This document shows positions 55,363-64,000 of a stretch of 64,000 nucleotides of DNA, in pieces; within the stretch, counting starts at the first letter, position 1, and every line of letters starts with the position of its first letter. The position numbers and the translations under genes were made by a program. Under the pieces are notes generated by a model. The model was not told the DNA's origin. It did no database searches and saw only the letters and a list, made by a program, of their open reading frames with translations. Source of the DNA: Plasmodiophora brassicae (Eukaryota > Endomyxa > Phytomyxea > Plasmodiophorida > Plasmodiophoridae); the NCBI GenBank assembly GCA_039704465.1, contig JASFAU010000012.1, forward strand, positions 186,001 through 250,000, read 5' to 3'.

Positions 55363-56460
55363 ACTCAGTCTGGTCGAATGAGAAATGCGCCGCGCGTGCA
55401 ATAATTGACTGGCAGACAGTCCGCAAACCCAGCGGCAGGCTGCGTGCGCGTTTTGTTTCGCGTACATCATTATTCGGAAATCGAATGCCCGCAAAGCGCA
55501 ATACGATACCGTCAACATCCTATCGCATACTGCAGGACGTTGATGGCTGAGTACGTAGACGCCATAACGCCATGACGCCATGCCCACATTCCTCATAGGA
55601 CGAGTGTAACGGGGAACTCCTCGCGGAGACGTTGCCAGCTGAGGATCTCTGCACGTTCGTGATCAGCAAGACTGACCTTGCCTGCGTTGATCGATGGCGC
55701 CCTTCACTGACCGACAAATGAGAGGGATCGCAGAGCCGGGTACGCGACCTCGCGCGGTGACAGCGCTCTGGTCGGCGACGCGATCTATTCCTATGAGGAC
55801 TATGGTCGGCGTACGAACTGTGCCGTTAACATTCTCAGTGTGCGATATTTTATAAACGCATGCGTTATCAAGGTACGTATCGGATATCGGTTGGCCGAGT
55901 AGTCTTTTCACTTGCTTTCATCGTTCAGCTTCCATATTCGTCGCGGGTGGGGTTTGAAGGACGTCAGGGGAAGGACGTGTGCGGTACCTCTCAAGCACTT
56001 CTTTGTCGCTCGTTTGGCCAGTCTGTCGATCTCCTCGTTAATTATGCCCTGAATGCCCTATTTCCATATTCGTTTTCGTGGGAGCTGTCAGGTTAGGTAC
56101 GGTTAGCTGATCGATGATGGCTAATTGGCGTCGTGGTCGGCGCTCTGCGAGGATGACGAGCCCAAGTGTCTCCGACGCGTACTCGTCGTTTGGAAGGTGC
56201 CACCATGATCGTGGCTGCTCCGCAATTCGTGTCGAGCGTTGATTCCTAAACAACAGGCATACGGAGGCGGGTAAACTGGTCTATGCGATTTATAACGCCC
56301 AGAACAGGTCTGTTCGCACATGCTCCATATATATGTACTAGGCCTGATACACTTTAATTGTAGTCGTCGTGCATACCAGCCTAACGTCAGAATCCGCTCC
56401 GGAGCTCCCAAAGACCCGCACGGTTCGTGGCATGCCGCGTACTTGTATTCCTCGTCTAAG
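55363..56460. other. Intergenic, about 1.1 kb
   Basis: Only frames under 90 codons, none with splice partners. It likely includes the MORN gene 8 promoter and an unrecognised 5' exon of the EVG1-like gene. Confidence 0.35.
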
Positions 56461-57156
56461 TGGTTGGGAATATAGAGGAGCACCTGAAGAGCCTGAAACC
56501 TGAATACCGTCGCGTGCACGTCAAGGTCCCCAAGCCTGTCAAGCGGTCGGGGTCTGATGAGGACTGCGCCCGGTTCCCGATGGGCGCAGGCCGGCGGACG
56601 GCCCGCGATATACAGGTCCAGATGAAGATCGACTTTGACCGCGACAAGCGCCGTCCACCGCTGGTGCATCGTCAGTAGCCGGTGCTACGCGTCTCATGCC
56701 GCTATACTGACATGACCGATGCAAAGCTCGGAAGCCGCGTGAAGAGGTGATTCGGGACCTGCAGAAGCAGTTCGCTGGCAACGATAACGACGACGAAGGC
56801 GCTAGAGTCAAGCGGAATCGTTCTCGGCGCACGGGTTCCAATGTTAGCTGGTCGCCACGTGAGGGGAAACTCCAGCTTCGCTCAGCGAGTACGTGGAATG
56901 GCGTTTCATCGCCGCGTATCGTGGCTAACCGGTTCGCGTCGTAGTCATAACCGAGATCAAGGAGCGCGAGGAGTTCCTGAAACAGATGGCCTCGATCGGC
57001 GAGAAGTCGTTCCTGGACGTCGCGCCCGTCATTGCCAAAGAAATCGACCAGGTCAGCGGAGTCGTCGCCAGTCACCCAGGAACAACGCAATCGTTTGCTG
57101 ACCACGACGTCTCGGAACAGCGCCGGCAGGAACTGTGCGACCTCAAGATCGAATGA
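56461..57156 (+). CDS. UPF0193 (EVG1/C22orf23) family protein, 5' end open
   Basis: Exons 56461-56670, 56727-56888 and 56945-57156 join in phase. The product contains KPREEVIRDLQKQFA and, in the last exon, ITEIKEREEFLKQMASIGEK followed by a helix with an IAKEIDQ motif. This matches the UPF0193 pattern of E-I-x-E-R-x-E-F-L-x-x-M then a conserved EI. Members occur in ciliated eukaryotes; biochemical role unknown. No ATG is seen in the first exon, whose left edge coincides with an AAG that could be an acceptor, so an upstream coding exon is expected. It is tail-to-tail with the trifunctional enzyme gene, 34 bases apart. Confidence 0.65.
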
Positions 57157-57190
57157 AACAGCCGGAGATGAACATGTCGGGTGCCCCGCT

Positions 57191-59998
57191 TCATAGTTTG
57201 TTTATGCGAATCGCAGAACGCGGCAATGGGCCGACAGGAGTCGTCCCAAGTGGACGGTCCGGGAAGAATTTGCCATCGTTGGCAGCCATCTCTGTCAGCG
57301 TGGCGTGCGGCTTGAACCTAACCGCACTGACCTTCTCTGACAGCGCAGCGAGGCGCTGGACGACTTCTTTGGCGCCGAGTTGATCGGCGTAGTTCAGTAG
57401 CCCACCTCGGAACGGGGCGAAACCGGTGCCAAACACCATGGCAAGGTCGAGCTCTTCCGCGCTGCCGCAAATGCCATCCTGAAGTATGTGGCACGCTTCC
57501 TGGAGAGCCACCAATATGCACCGGTCGACGACGTCTGCGCTTGACGACACATGACGCGGCTTGTTAGTGGCACGTTCCACTTCGTCCATCATTGACGGAT
57601 TGAGACGCGATGGGTCGGTCTTGCCATTCCTGTCGTACAGGTAGAACCCTGCACCGGTCTTCTTGCCCAGCCTCTTGCCGTCACCCTTCCCGCGAAGAAT
57701 GCCGGCAAATGGGCCGACCTGTTTGAACCTGGCACCGAGGCCGGATTCCAGGATTGGACCGACGTGAGCGGCGACGTCCAGGCCAACTAAACAGTCACGA
57801 AATCAGCCAGTGCTGAATCGGAACGAGGCATCGCGCAACCTTCATCCATGAGACGGAATGGGCCCATTGGCATGCCGAAATCGAGTAGCGCCTTGTCGAT
57901 CGCAGCGATCGGCGTCCCCTCCATCGCCAGGATCCCCGCCTCGTTCATATAGATCCCGAGGATGCGGTTCACGATAAATCCCGGCCCATCGCGGCTACGT
58001 TCGACCGGTCAGCACGGTTCGGCGAAGGATCGCCTTGCATCCACCTACCAAACGCAGGGTGTCTTGCCCAAGTCAAGAGCGAACTTGTACACGAGCGCGA
58101 TAGCTTCTTTCTGACATGCATGGCACTGGTAAGACATAGGCATGACCAGCCTGGAACACGACCGTACGCTGGATTTCTTGCCACGGATCACCTCCACCAG
58201 CGGCATCCTCTGCACCGGGTTGAAGAAATGCATGCCGCAGACTTGCCCGGGACGTCGCGCACCGTTCGACAGCGTGTCAATGGACAGCGATGACGTGTTC
58301 GTTGCAAACACCGCACGAGGAGACAGCACGTCTTCCACGTCAGCGAGGATTTTCTGCTTGAGGTCCATTCTCTCGACGGCCGCTTCAATGACAACGTCGC
58401 AGTCTCGAAACCCGTCGATGGAAGTCCCAGCAGAAATCAACTACAACGAATGGCGTCAGAATCTGGACGTATAAAGCGCCGCACTGCAAACCGTACGTCT
58501 TTAATATTCGGGGGCGGCCGCCTCACGGATTCAATGGCGAAACGCAGGCCATTCTCAGCGATGGACGGATTGATGTCACGAAGATAAACGTGGAACCCTC
58601 TGCCGATGCAGATGCCCGCGATTTGAGCGCCCATCACGCCAGCGCCAATGATGCCGACCTTGCGTACACGAGTCCGAGGTGCAGCACTGGACGCTCCCCG
58701 TTTCTTGTTGTTCTCAGTAGCGCGAAAAAGCGCGATCAGCGATTTGGATTCAGGGGACACAGCCAGTCGCCCAAACAGCGCTGCCTCATAGTCCAGCGCT
58801 GCCTGCAGGTCAACAGACATACCGTGCACGGCGCTATCCAGCGCCAGGTACGGTGCAGGGTACTGGCCACGCGTCATCCGATCCAGCGACGCAGCAGCTT
58901 GACGCGCAACGACCCAACGACCCACCGCAGTGTCATTCAAGAAACGATCCTGACACAAATTCGATCAGGATTCGCGCAATCAACGTCTTGGTGGCGAAGA
59001 AAACCTGAAACGATAATGAGGAGGCAGGCGTATCGGAGCGCTTTGATACGTTTCCGTCAATCATGCGGATGGCAATGTCTCGGACGCCAAGAAAGAACCC
59101 AGCCTCAGAAAGGACTCCGGGGCCCGATGACACGATCTCATCGACCAGCCCCATTGCCAACGCTTTCTGAGGGCGAATCGACCCGCCGGCCAGGATCATG
59201 CCCAGTGCCGCTTGCAGGCCCACAAGGCGCGGCAACCGGACCGTGCCGCCGGCTCCAGGAAGCAGGCCGAGCTTAACTTCAGGCAGTCCGAGCTGGACCT
59301 TGGGAGAGTCCCAGACGACGCGATAATCGCACGCCAGGGCCAGTTCAAGACCACCGCCTAGCGCGGCGCCGTTAATCGCACACACCTAGCAGATCACTCT
59401 GTGAACCGACGATGGGGAGCCGCAAATCCGACTGAGGCACCAACCGTGACAACGGGAAGCTGTGCGATCTTCGCGAACGTCGCTTGGCCGCTCTTTGAAG
59501 CCTACTAGGCAGGTCAGAGAACAGCACCTGCGGGGTCGGACAGCGGACAGCAAACCTCGACGGCAGCATTCAGGTCGACGTTTGGGTAGATTTGGTCAAT
59601 ATCGGCCCCTGTAATGACGCGTCCCAGATGAGCGACCTGCCCAGCAATTGGCGTCGACTGCCGCACCGGCTATGAACGTTCCCGGTTTGCCCGACGCAAA
59701 CATCACGAGCTTGACTGTGCGCTGCTTGATCAGATCGTCGAGCCTGGCGAAGGCCTGCCGAACGACAGCGCGTCAGAGCCGACTGTCGAGTTCGGCGAAC
59801 GCGCCTGGCACCGACTTGCTGCGCCTGCGCGACCAGGTCCGTATTGACAACGTTGACGGCCCGGCCGCGCAGGTTGAACACGACCCAGGCGATCGCGGCC
59901 GCGTCCACGACGACGGACAGGTCCTGCAGCGCCAGCACCGTCGACGACCCCGGCAGGCCCGCCAGGAACGCCGACGCGCCGCCCAGCGACGCCGCCAT
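57191..59998 (-). CDS. HADHA: Mitochondrial trifunctional enzyme alpha subunit (enoyl-CoA hydratase / 3-hydroxyacyl-CoA dehydrogenase)
   Basis: About eight exons from ATG 59998. The N-terminal crotonase half has [38 protein letters not shown] and [18 protein letters not shown]; both catalytic Glu residues (GGLE and LPE) are present. A central linker leads to the NAD-binding domain ([20 protein letters not shown]), the acyl-CoA dehydrogenase active site region ([12 protein letters not shown], then [17 protein letters not shown] with the catalytic His) and the C-terminal dehydrogenase domains ([28 protein letters not shown]). It catalyses two steps of fatty-acid beta-oxidation. The N-terminus is not an obvious mitochondrial presequence ([17 protein letters not shown]), so the location is inferred. 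It diverges from the RNase III-like gene across 264 bases. Confidence 0.9.
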
Positions 59999-60262
59999 CC
60001 CCGTCGCGGTCGCCCCCACCCCAACACCGAAATGACAAAAATCATCGCCGCCGCCTGCAGACAGACGTCCGGTGCATGACCCGGTGGGGCCGGTGGGCTG
60101 CTGCCTGCCACTTGATACAATAATGCCGTGACTGACGCACACAGGACACGCAGTCGCGCGCGGAGGGGGCGGGGCCGGGCATGGAAAGTGCGCGCCAGTG
60201 CCGCGCCTCGTCGTCGCTGGGAGCAGAACGCAGTTGGCGGCGTCGTTGTCCGTCGACGTCCC
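59999..60262. promoter_or_regulatory. Bidirectional promoter region, HADHA / RNase III-like
   Basis: 264 bases between the divergent ATGs, very GC-rich, with no TATA-like element noticed. Confidence 0.4.
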
Positions 60263-62761
60263 ATGGATCTGTCCGCGTCGCCGGCGATGGCCGTGGTCGC
60301 GCCGGAGCAGTCCGACCCGATCCGCCTGCGGTCGCTGGGCGGCGATGGGACCGCCGAGGTCGAGGCGCTCATCGGCGACAAGCTCCTGGACATCATGCTG
60401 TACTGGCGCCTGCTGAAACGGTACGACGCCAAGAGCGAGGGGCGCCTGACCATGCTGCGCGGCACCATGGTCAGCAACGAGACGCTGGCGCTGATCGGCC
60501 ACCCGTTCGTCGTCCCAAAGTACCTGTCGCAGCACGAATGGGAAGGGGCGTCCATCCACGAAAAGGTATGCTCGGGCGTAGTTGGGGTGGCTGACCCCAC
60601 CCTGTCCCGGTCGCTGTGCACCCCATTCGGCATTCGGCAATGTCCTATGTCTGGGCCGCCCATCCAGACATAGCATTATGTCGAATGCGACACGAACCGG
60701 GGTGGGGTGGGGGGCTCTGATGACGAGCCAGTCCGCGTTCCTATCGTGACGCCCTCGTCCCACTGGATGTGTATTGGTTCTGACGTGGCGCGTCTCGCAG
60801 GGTACGGCGGTCGAGGCCATCATCGGGCGGTGCTTCCTCCGCGATAATTCCAAGACGCAGCCGCAGGAGGAGATCTACCTGACGCCGCGCCTGGCGACGA
60901 TCACGTACGAGATCCTGGACGCCATCGAGGAGGCGGTGACGAGCAGCGCCCACACGAGCACCGACAAGCTGTACGCGTCGTTCGCCAGCGGCAGCGCGCC
61001 GGCCGGCGAAGTGATCGGGCACAAGAACCCGTCGCAGGCGCTGTTCGAGTTCCTTCAGTCGCGCGTCCGCATGGCGTACCCGGCGCGGACGATCACGACC
61101 TGGGTCGTCGACGGGACGCAGTCGGGCGTGCTCGGCGCGTCCCAGTTCGTCGCCGAGTTCTCCGTTCCCGACGGCGTCGACTGTCGCGACGTGCCCGGCC
61201 TGCGCCCCGACCTCGTCATGCGGAGCGACGCGTTCCCGTCCAAAAAGCAGGCGCGCGACGCCGTCGCCAAGATGGTCCTGAAGCACCTGGACGTCGACAT
61301 GTCGCTGGCGTTCACGCGGCACTCGCAGGAAGCGCCGCCGGCGCCGTCCGTCGCCCCGACCGCGATGAACGTGGTGTCGACGACGACGACGACGATGGCG
61401 CCGGCGCCAGCGCAGGCGCTCATGAACGAGCCGCTGCAGAAGCCGCCCAGCGCGCTGCTGCACGAATGGCTGCAGATGACGAGGAGGATTGCGTTCCCCG
61501 CCAAGACCGTCGACGTTGTCAACGTGACGTCGTCGGAGGACGTCACCCTGTCCGGCGCCTTCCGGGGCATCTTCACGATGCCCGGCAGCGACCCGCCCGT
61601 CGTGATCAAGGGCGACCCGAAGCCGAGCAAGAAGGCCGCCAAGGACGACGTGTCGGCGCGTGTCCTGGCGTACTACAACGTCCGGATCGACAAGATGCAG
61701 CCGGCGCCCGTCACGTCGCTGCGCAAGCGCCCGCGCCGCTCGACCGAGATGCACGCCGACGACGTTCGCGATGCGGACCGGTCGCTGAAGAAGGCGATCG
61801 CGACGATCGTGTCGAATCGACAGCGCGTCCTGTCGGTGTCGTCGTCGCGCATCGAGGTCATCGAGGAGGGCGCCACGAACGACCCTGGGACACCGCCGGC
61901 GCCTGCGCCCGCGAGAGCGAACGACAGCCGCCCTCCTGCGCCCGCGGTCCCGGCCGTCGTCGACCTGTACGGCGACCTGGATTCCGATGCCGACGGGAAC
62001 GGCGCGTCGCGCATGGCGGTCGACAAGCAGGAGGAGGACGGTGGCGTCATCGTGGAGGAAGACGGGGCCATTGCGGAGGAAGACGGCGCCATTGCCGAGG
62101 ATGACGACGCGCGCGCCATGGCCGACGATGCCAAGGCGCCCATGTCGTCGACCGAGTCGCTGGGCAATTGCCAGTCGTTCCTGTCGCGGTACGTTCGGGG
62201 CGCGTCCCTGGCCGACTCGGTGTCGATCGAGGGGCTGGTCACGCCCCAGCACGCCGAGTCGATGCCCGAGCCGGACCCGGTCCCCGGCCTGCTGCACTTC
62301 GAGCCGTACACGCCCTGGGACTCGACGCCGCTGCGCCCCTGGTTCGAGACGCAGTGGTCCAAGAAGCCGATCAACGCGCTCTGCATGCTCAAGTCGCGAA
62401 TCGACGCCGAGTTCCGCCTCAAGTTCTGGCGGTACGTGCGCGTGACGCCCCTGTCCCGCTCCTGTTTCGCTCTGACCGCCGCGCCCGTCTCCGCAGGTGC
62501 CGCCTGAACGCGACCAAGGGCGCGTTCCGCTCCGGCCCCGACCTGCTGATGCTGGTGGCGTTCTGGGACCGCGGCTTCGGGCCCATGTACTCGATGGGCG
62601 TCGGCATCAACTCCGGGTACGCCTGCAAGGCCGCCCTGGTGCGCCTGTGGCCGCACGTCAAGCCGCACCTGGACATGCTGATCGAGAAGGCCGAGATCAA
62701 GATCGAGGAGGAGGCCGCCAAGGCGGCCCGGGCGGCGTCTGCGGGCGGGGCCAGCCGGTAG
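60263..62761 (+). CDS. RNase III-like protein with dsRNA-binding domains
   Basis: Three exons (60263-60565, 60801-62431, 62497-62761) give 732 residues. The 235-nt first intron is unusually long here. The N-terminal ~150 residues carry an RNase III fold: VEALIGDKLLDIMLYW in place of the ERLEFLGDAVL signature, then GRLTMLRGTMVSNETLAL and TAVEAIIGRCFLRD in place of DTVEALIGA. The second Asp of GD and the Glu of EA remain, but the first Glu aligns with Ala and the D of DxxE with Thr, so metal binding is doubtful. Two dsRBD-like segments follow (NPSQALFEFLQ ... PSKKQARDAVAKMVL; PPSALLHEWLQ ... PSKKAAKDDVSARVL), then an acidic linker and a conserved-looking C-terminal domain (LLMLVAFWDRGFG). Compare mL44 or Drosha-type proteins. 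Confidence 0.7.
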
Positions 62762-62888
62762 CCCGACCATTGTTCCCATTTGCGAATACGACGTTGATCC
62801 CCCCTGGATTGGGGCCCACCGCTCCTCGCTGTACGACGTACGTGTATTTCGTTCTGGAACGGGCGTCGGCATGCGGCGTCGGGGCCGG

Positions 62889-63924
62889 CTATTCGGCGGG
62901 GAACGTGCCGACGCCGTTGGGGTCGGGGTCGAACACGCTGGCCCAGTGGGTGGGACCGCCGTTGCCGAAGCACCTCGGCGCGTCACACTGCGCGTAGCAT
63001 TCGTCCATCCGCACGAACCTGTACCGGAGCGACCGGAAGTACTCGATGATCTGCACGAGCGCGTTCCCGTCTGTGCCGGCCGTCAGACAGCGCCGCGTCG
63101 CCCGGGCGAGAGTACACTACCAACCTGGGGCGTCGACGATCCGGGGCCCTTCCGCGTAGTCGTGCATGAGGACAACGGCGCTGTTGCCCACTCCTGTTCG
63201 CAGCGTTGACATGTGAGACGACCGGGCGGTAAACGACGACGGCGACACCCATACCAATGGTGCCCATGGCGCGCTTCACGTTCTCGATCGACTCCTGGTT
63301 CGTGTTGCCGTCATCCGAGTCCATCGTCTCCACGTTCCACAGGTCGATCACGAACCCTGCGACCCGGCGCTACGCGTTATAGGCAGCAGCGGATGGGGGC
63401 CCAGCAGCGCCCATAACGTCGCCTACCCATCCGCCCGGATATCTCCTGGACCTGATCATCGCGCAGCTGCCCGTACGGCGGCCTGAAGTGCGTGACCAGC
63501 CCCTGTCACGCGGCACGGGTCGGCACGGCGCGGCAGACAGCGACGGCGCACGCTGCAATGCAGCTTACCGGGTCGACGCCGCACGCGGCGATCCAGGCCA
63601 CCGGCGATTCCATCTCCCGGCGAAGGTTCGTCGATGGCAGGTTGAACTGCGGGTGCGACTTGCTGCGCCGGTGGATGTGTCAGCGTCTGTTCTGGTGACG
63701 GATGACGCCGCGACCGACCTGTGATGCGCGATCATGTGCCCTTCGCGAAGCAGGCGCCGGATCAGCGGGCAGCCGGCCGGGCCGGTGTTGTCCTCGGTGA
63801 GGTAGAACGTCGCCTTGATGTTGTGGTCCGCGAGGACTTCCAGGATGGGCTCGGTGGCCCCCGGCGTCGGGCCGTCGTCGAACGTCAGCGCCACCATGCG
63901 CCTGCTGTTGCCACACGACGACAT
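62889..63924 (-). CDS. Polysaccharide (chitin) deacetylase, NodB domain
   Basis: Exons running from ATG 63924 (or an exon beyond the window) to the stop at 62889-62891 can be joined in phase through several introns. All NodB motifs are present: TFDDGP near the start, the zinc site HHSKSHP (built across the intron at about 63690-63750), RPPYG, then FVIDLWNVETMDSDD and VVLMHDY. The C-terminal 50 residues hold several Cys residues (MDECYAQCDAPRC). The enzyme removes acetyl groups from chitin or related polymers. No signal peptide is visible after ATG 63924, so the true start with a leader may lie upstream in an exon outside the window. Confidence 0.78.
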
Positions 63925-64000
63925 GGCGCGGATCGGACCGTCCGAACTCGACGCCTGTCGTCGACTTGGTCGCTGATGCTGGTGCTGCTGGCGCTGTGGT

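Noticed and set aside
59570..60853. 427-codon minus-strand frame
   Set aside because: Only its lower part overlaps real HADHA exons. The remainder reads through introns and across the divergent promoter into the antisense of the next gene.
60741..62297. 518-codon open frame on the minus strand
   Set aside because: It lies antisense to the RNase III-like gene. The plus strand has domain motifs and intron phases, while this frame is Arg-rich low complexity caused by GC-rich codons.
1..64000. CRISPR array, rRNA, tRNA or bacterial operons
   Set aside because: No regularly spaced short repeats, no rRNA or tRNA signatures, and pervasive spliceosomal introns; the window is eukaryotic nuclear DNA.

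Overview
This window is nuclear DNA from a compact, GC-rich, intron-containing protist. Most genes are multi-exon with 45-75 nt GT-AG introns, and intergenic gaps are usually short. Flagellum-associated families (an EVG1/UPF0193 protein, a TSNAXIP1-like protein and a long coiled-coil protein) sit beside general eukaryotic genes (a PA200 proteasome activator, an importin, a GRIP golgin, mitochondrial trifunctional enzyme alpha). An expanded MORN-repeat family and a NodB polysaccharide deacetylase are also present. This mix fits a flagellated rhizarian-type protist; a plasmodiophorid such as Plasmodiophora brassicae is my best guess. That placement is inference, because nothing in the window is diagnostic.

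Layout, left to right. 1-3191 (-): coiled-coil protein, cut by the window edge. 3469-3909 (+): small hypothetical gene. 4090-5211 (-): protein with cold-shock-like domains. 5562-8368 (+): coiled-coil protein ending in a myosin-I tail (TH1) domain, without a motor. 8561-12790 (-): EF-hand/calpain-like protein whose catalytic triad is lost. 13189-13954 (-): unknown gene whose start codon overlaps that of the first of two tandem glutaredoxins (13953-15155, +). 15362-17534 (-): membrane-anchored alpha/beta hydrolase with Cys at the nucleophile position. 18815-19509 (+): unassigned coding block. 19694-22832 (-): two tandem seven-TM RGS proteins. 22833-25606: about 2.8 kb without a supportable gene. 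25607-27588 (-): TSNAXIP1-like protein. 27700-29170: a transposon-like island with a FAR1/MULE-like zinc-finger ORF, GC palindromes, an 84-bp inverted repeat and flanking 67-bp direct repeats.

30252-35041 (+) holds four signal-peptide MORN proteins, and 49071-55362 (-) holds four more, with an unknown multi-pass membrane protein among them. Between the clusters are PA200/Blm10 (35360-40419, +), an importin-9/Kap114-like importin (40552-43466, -) and a GRIP-domain golgin (43696-48987, +). After the second cluster come an EVG1/UPF0193 gene (56461-57156, +), trifunctional enzyme alpha (57191-59998, -), an RNase III-like protein with dsRNA-binding domains (60263-62761, +) and a NodB deacetylase that reaches the right edge (62889-63924, -).

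The strongest candidate for an undescribed system is the family of eight predicted-secreted MORN proteins. They share one architecture (signal peptide, Trp-rich linker, MORN array, conserved C-terminal Trp-Thr-Ser-Lys motif), and several share a CAGAAATAG element upstream. A second theme is catalytic drift: a pseudo-calpain, a degenerate RNase III domain and a Ser-to-Cys alpha/beta hydrolase all lie here. All exon structures were deduced by hand from reading frame and splice signals and have not been tested against transcripts.
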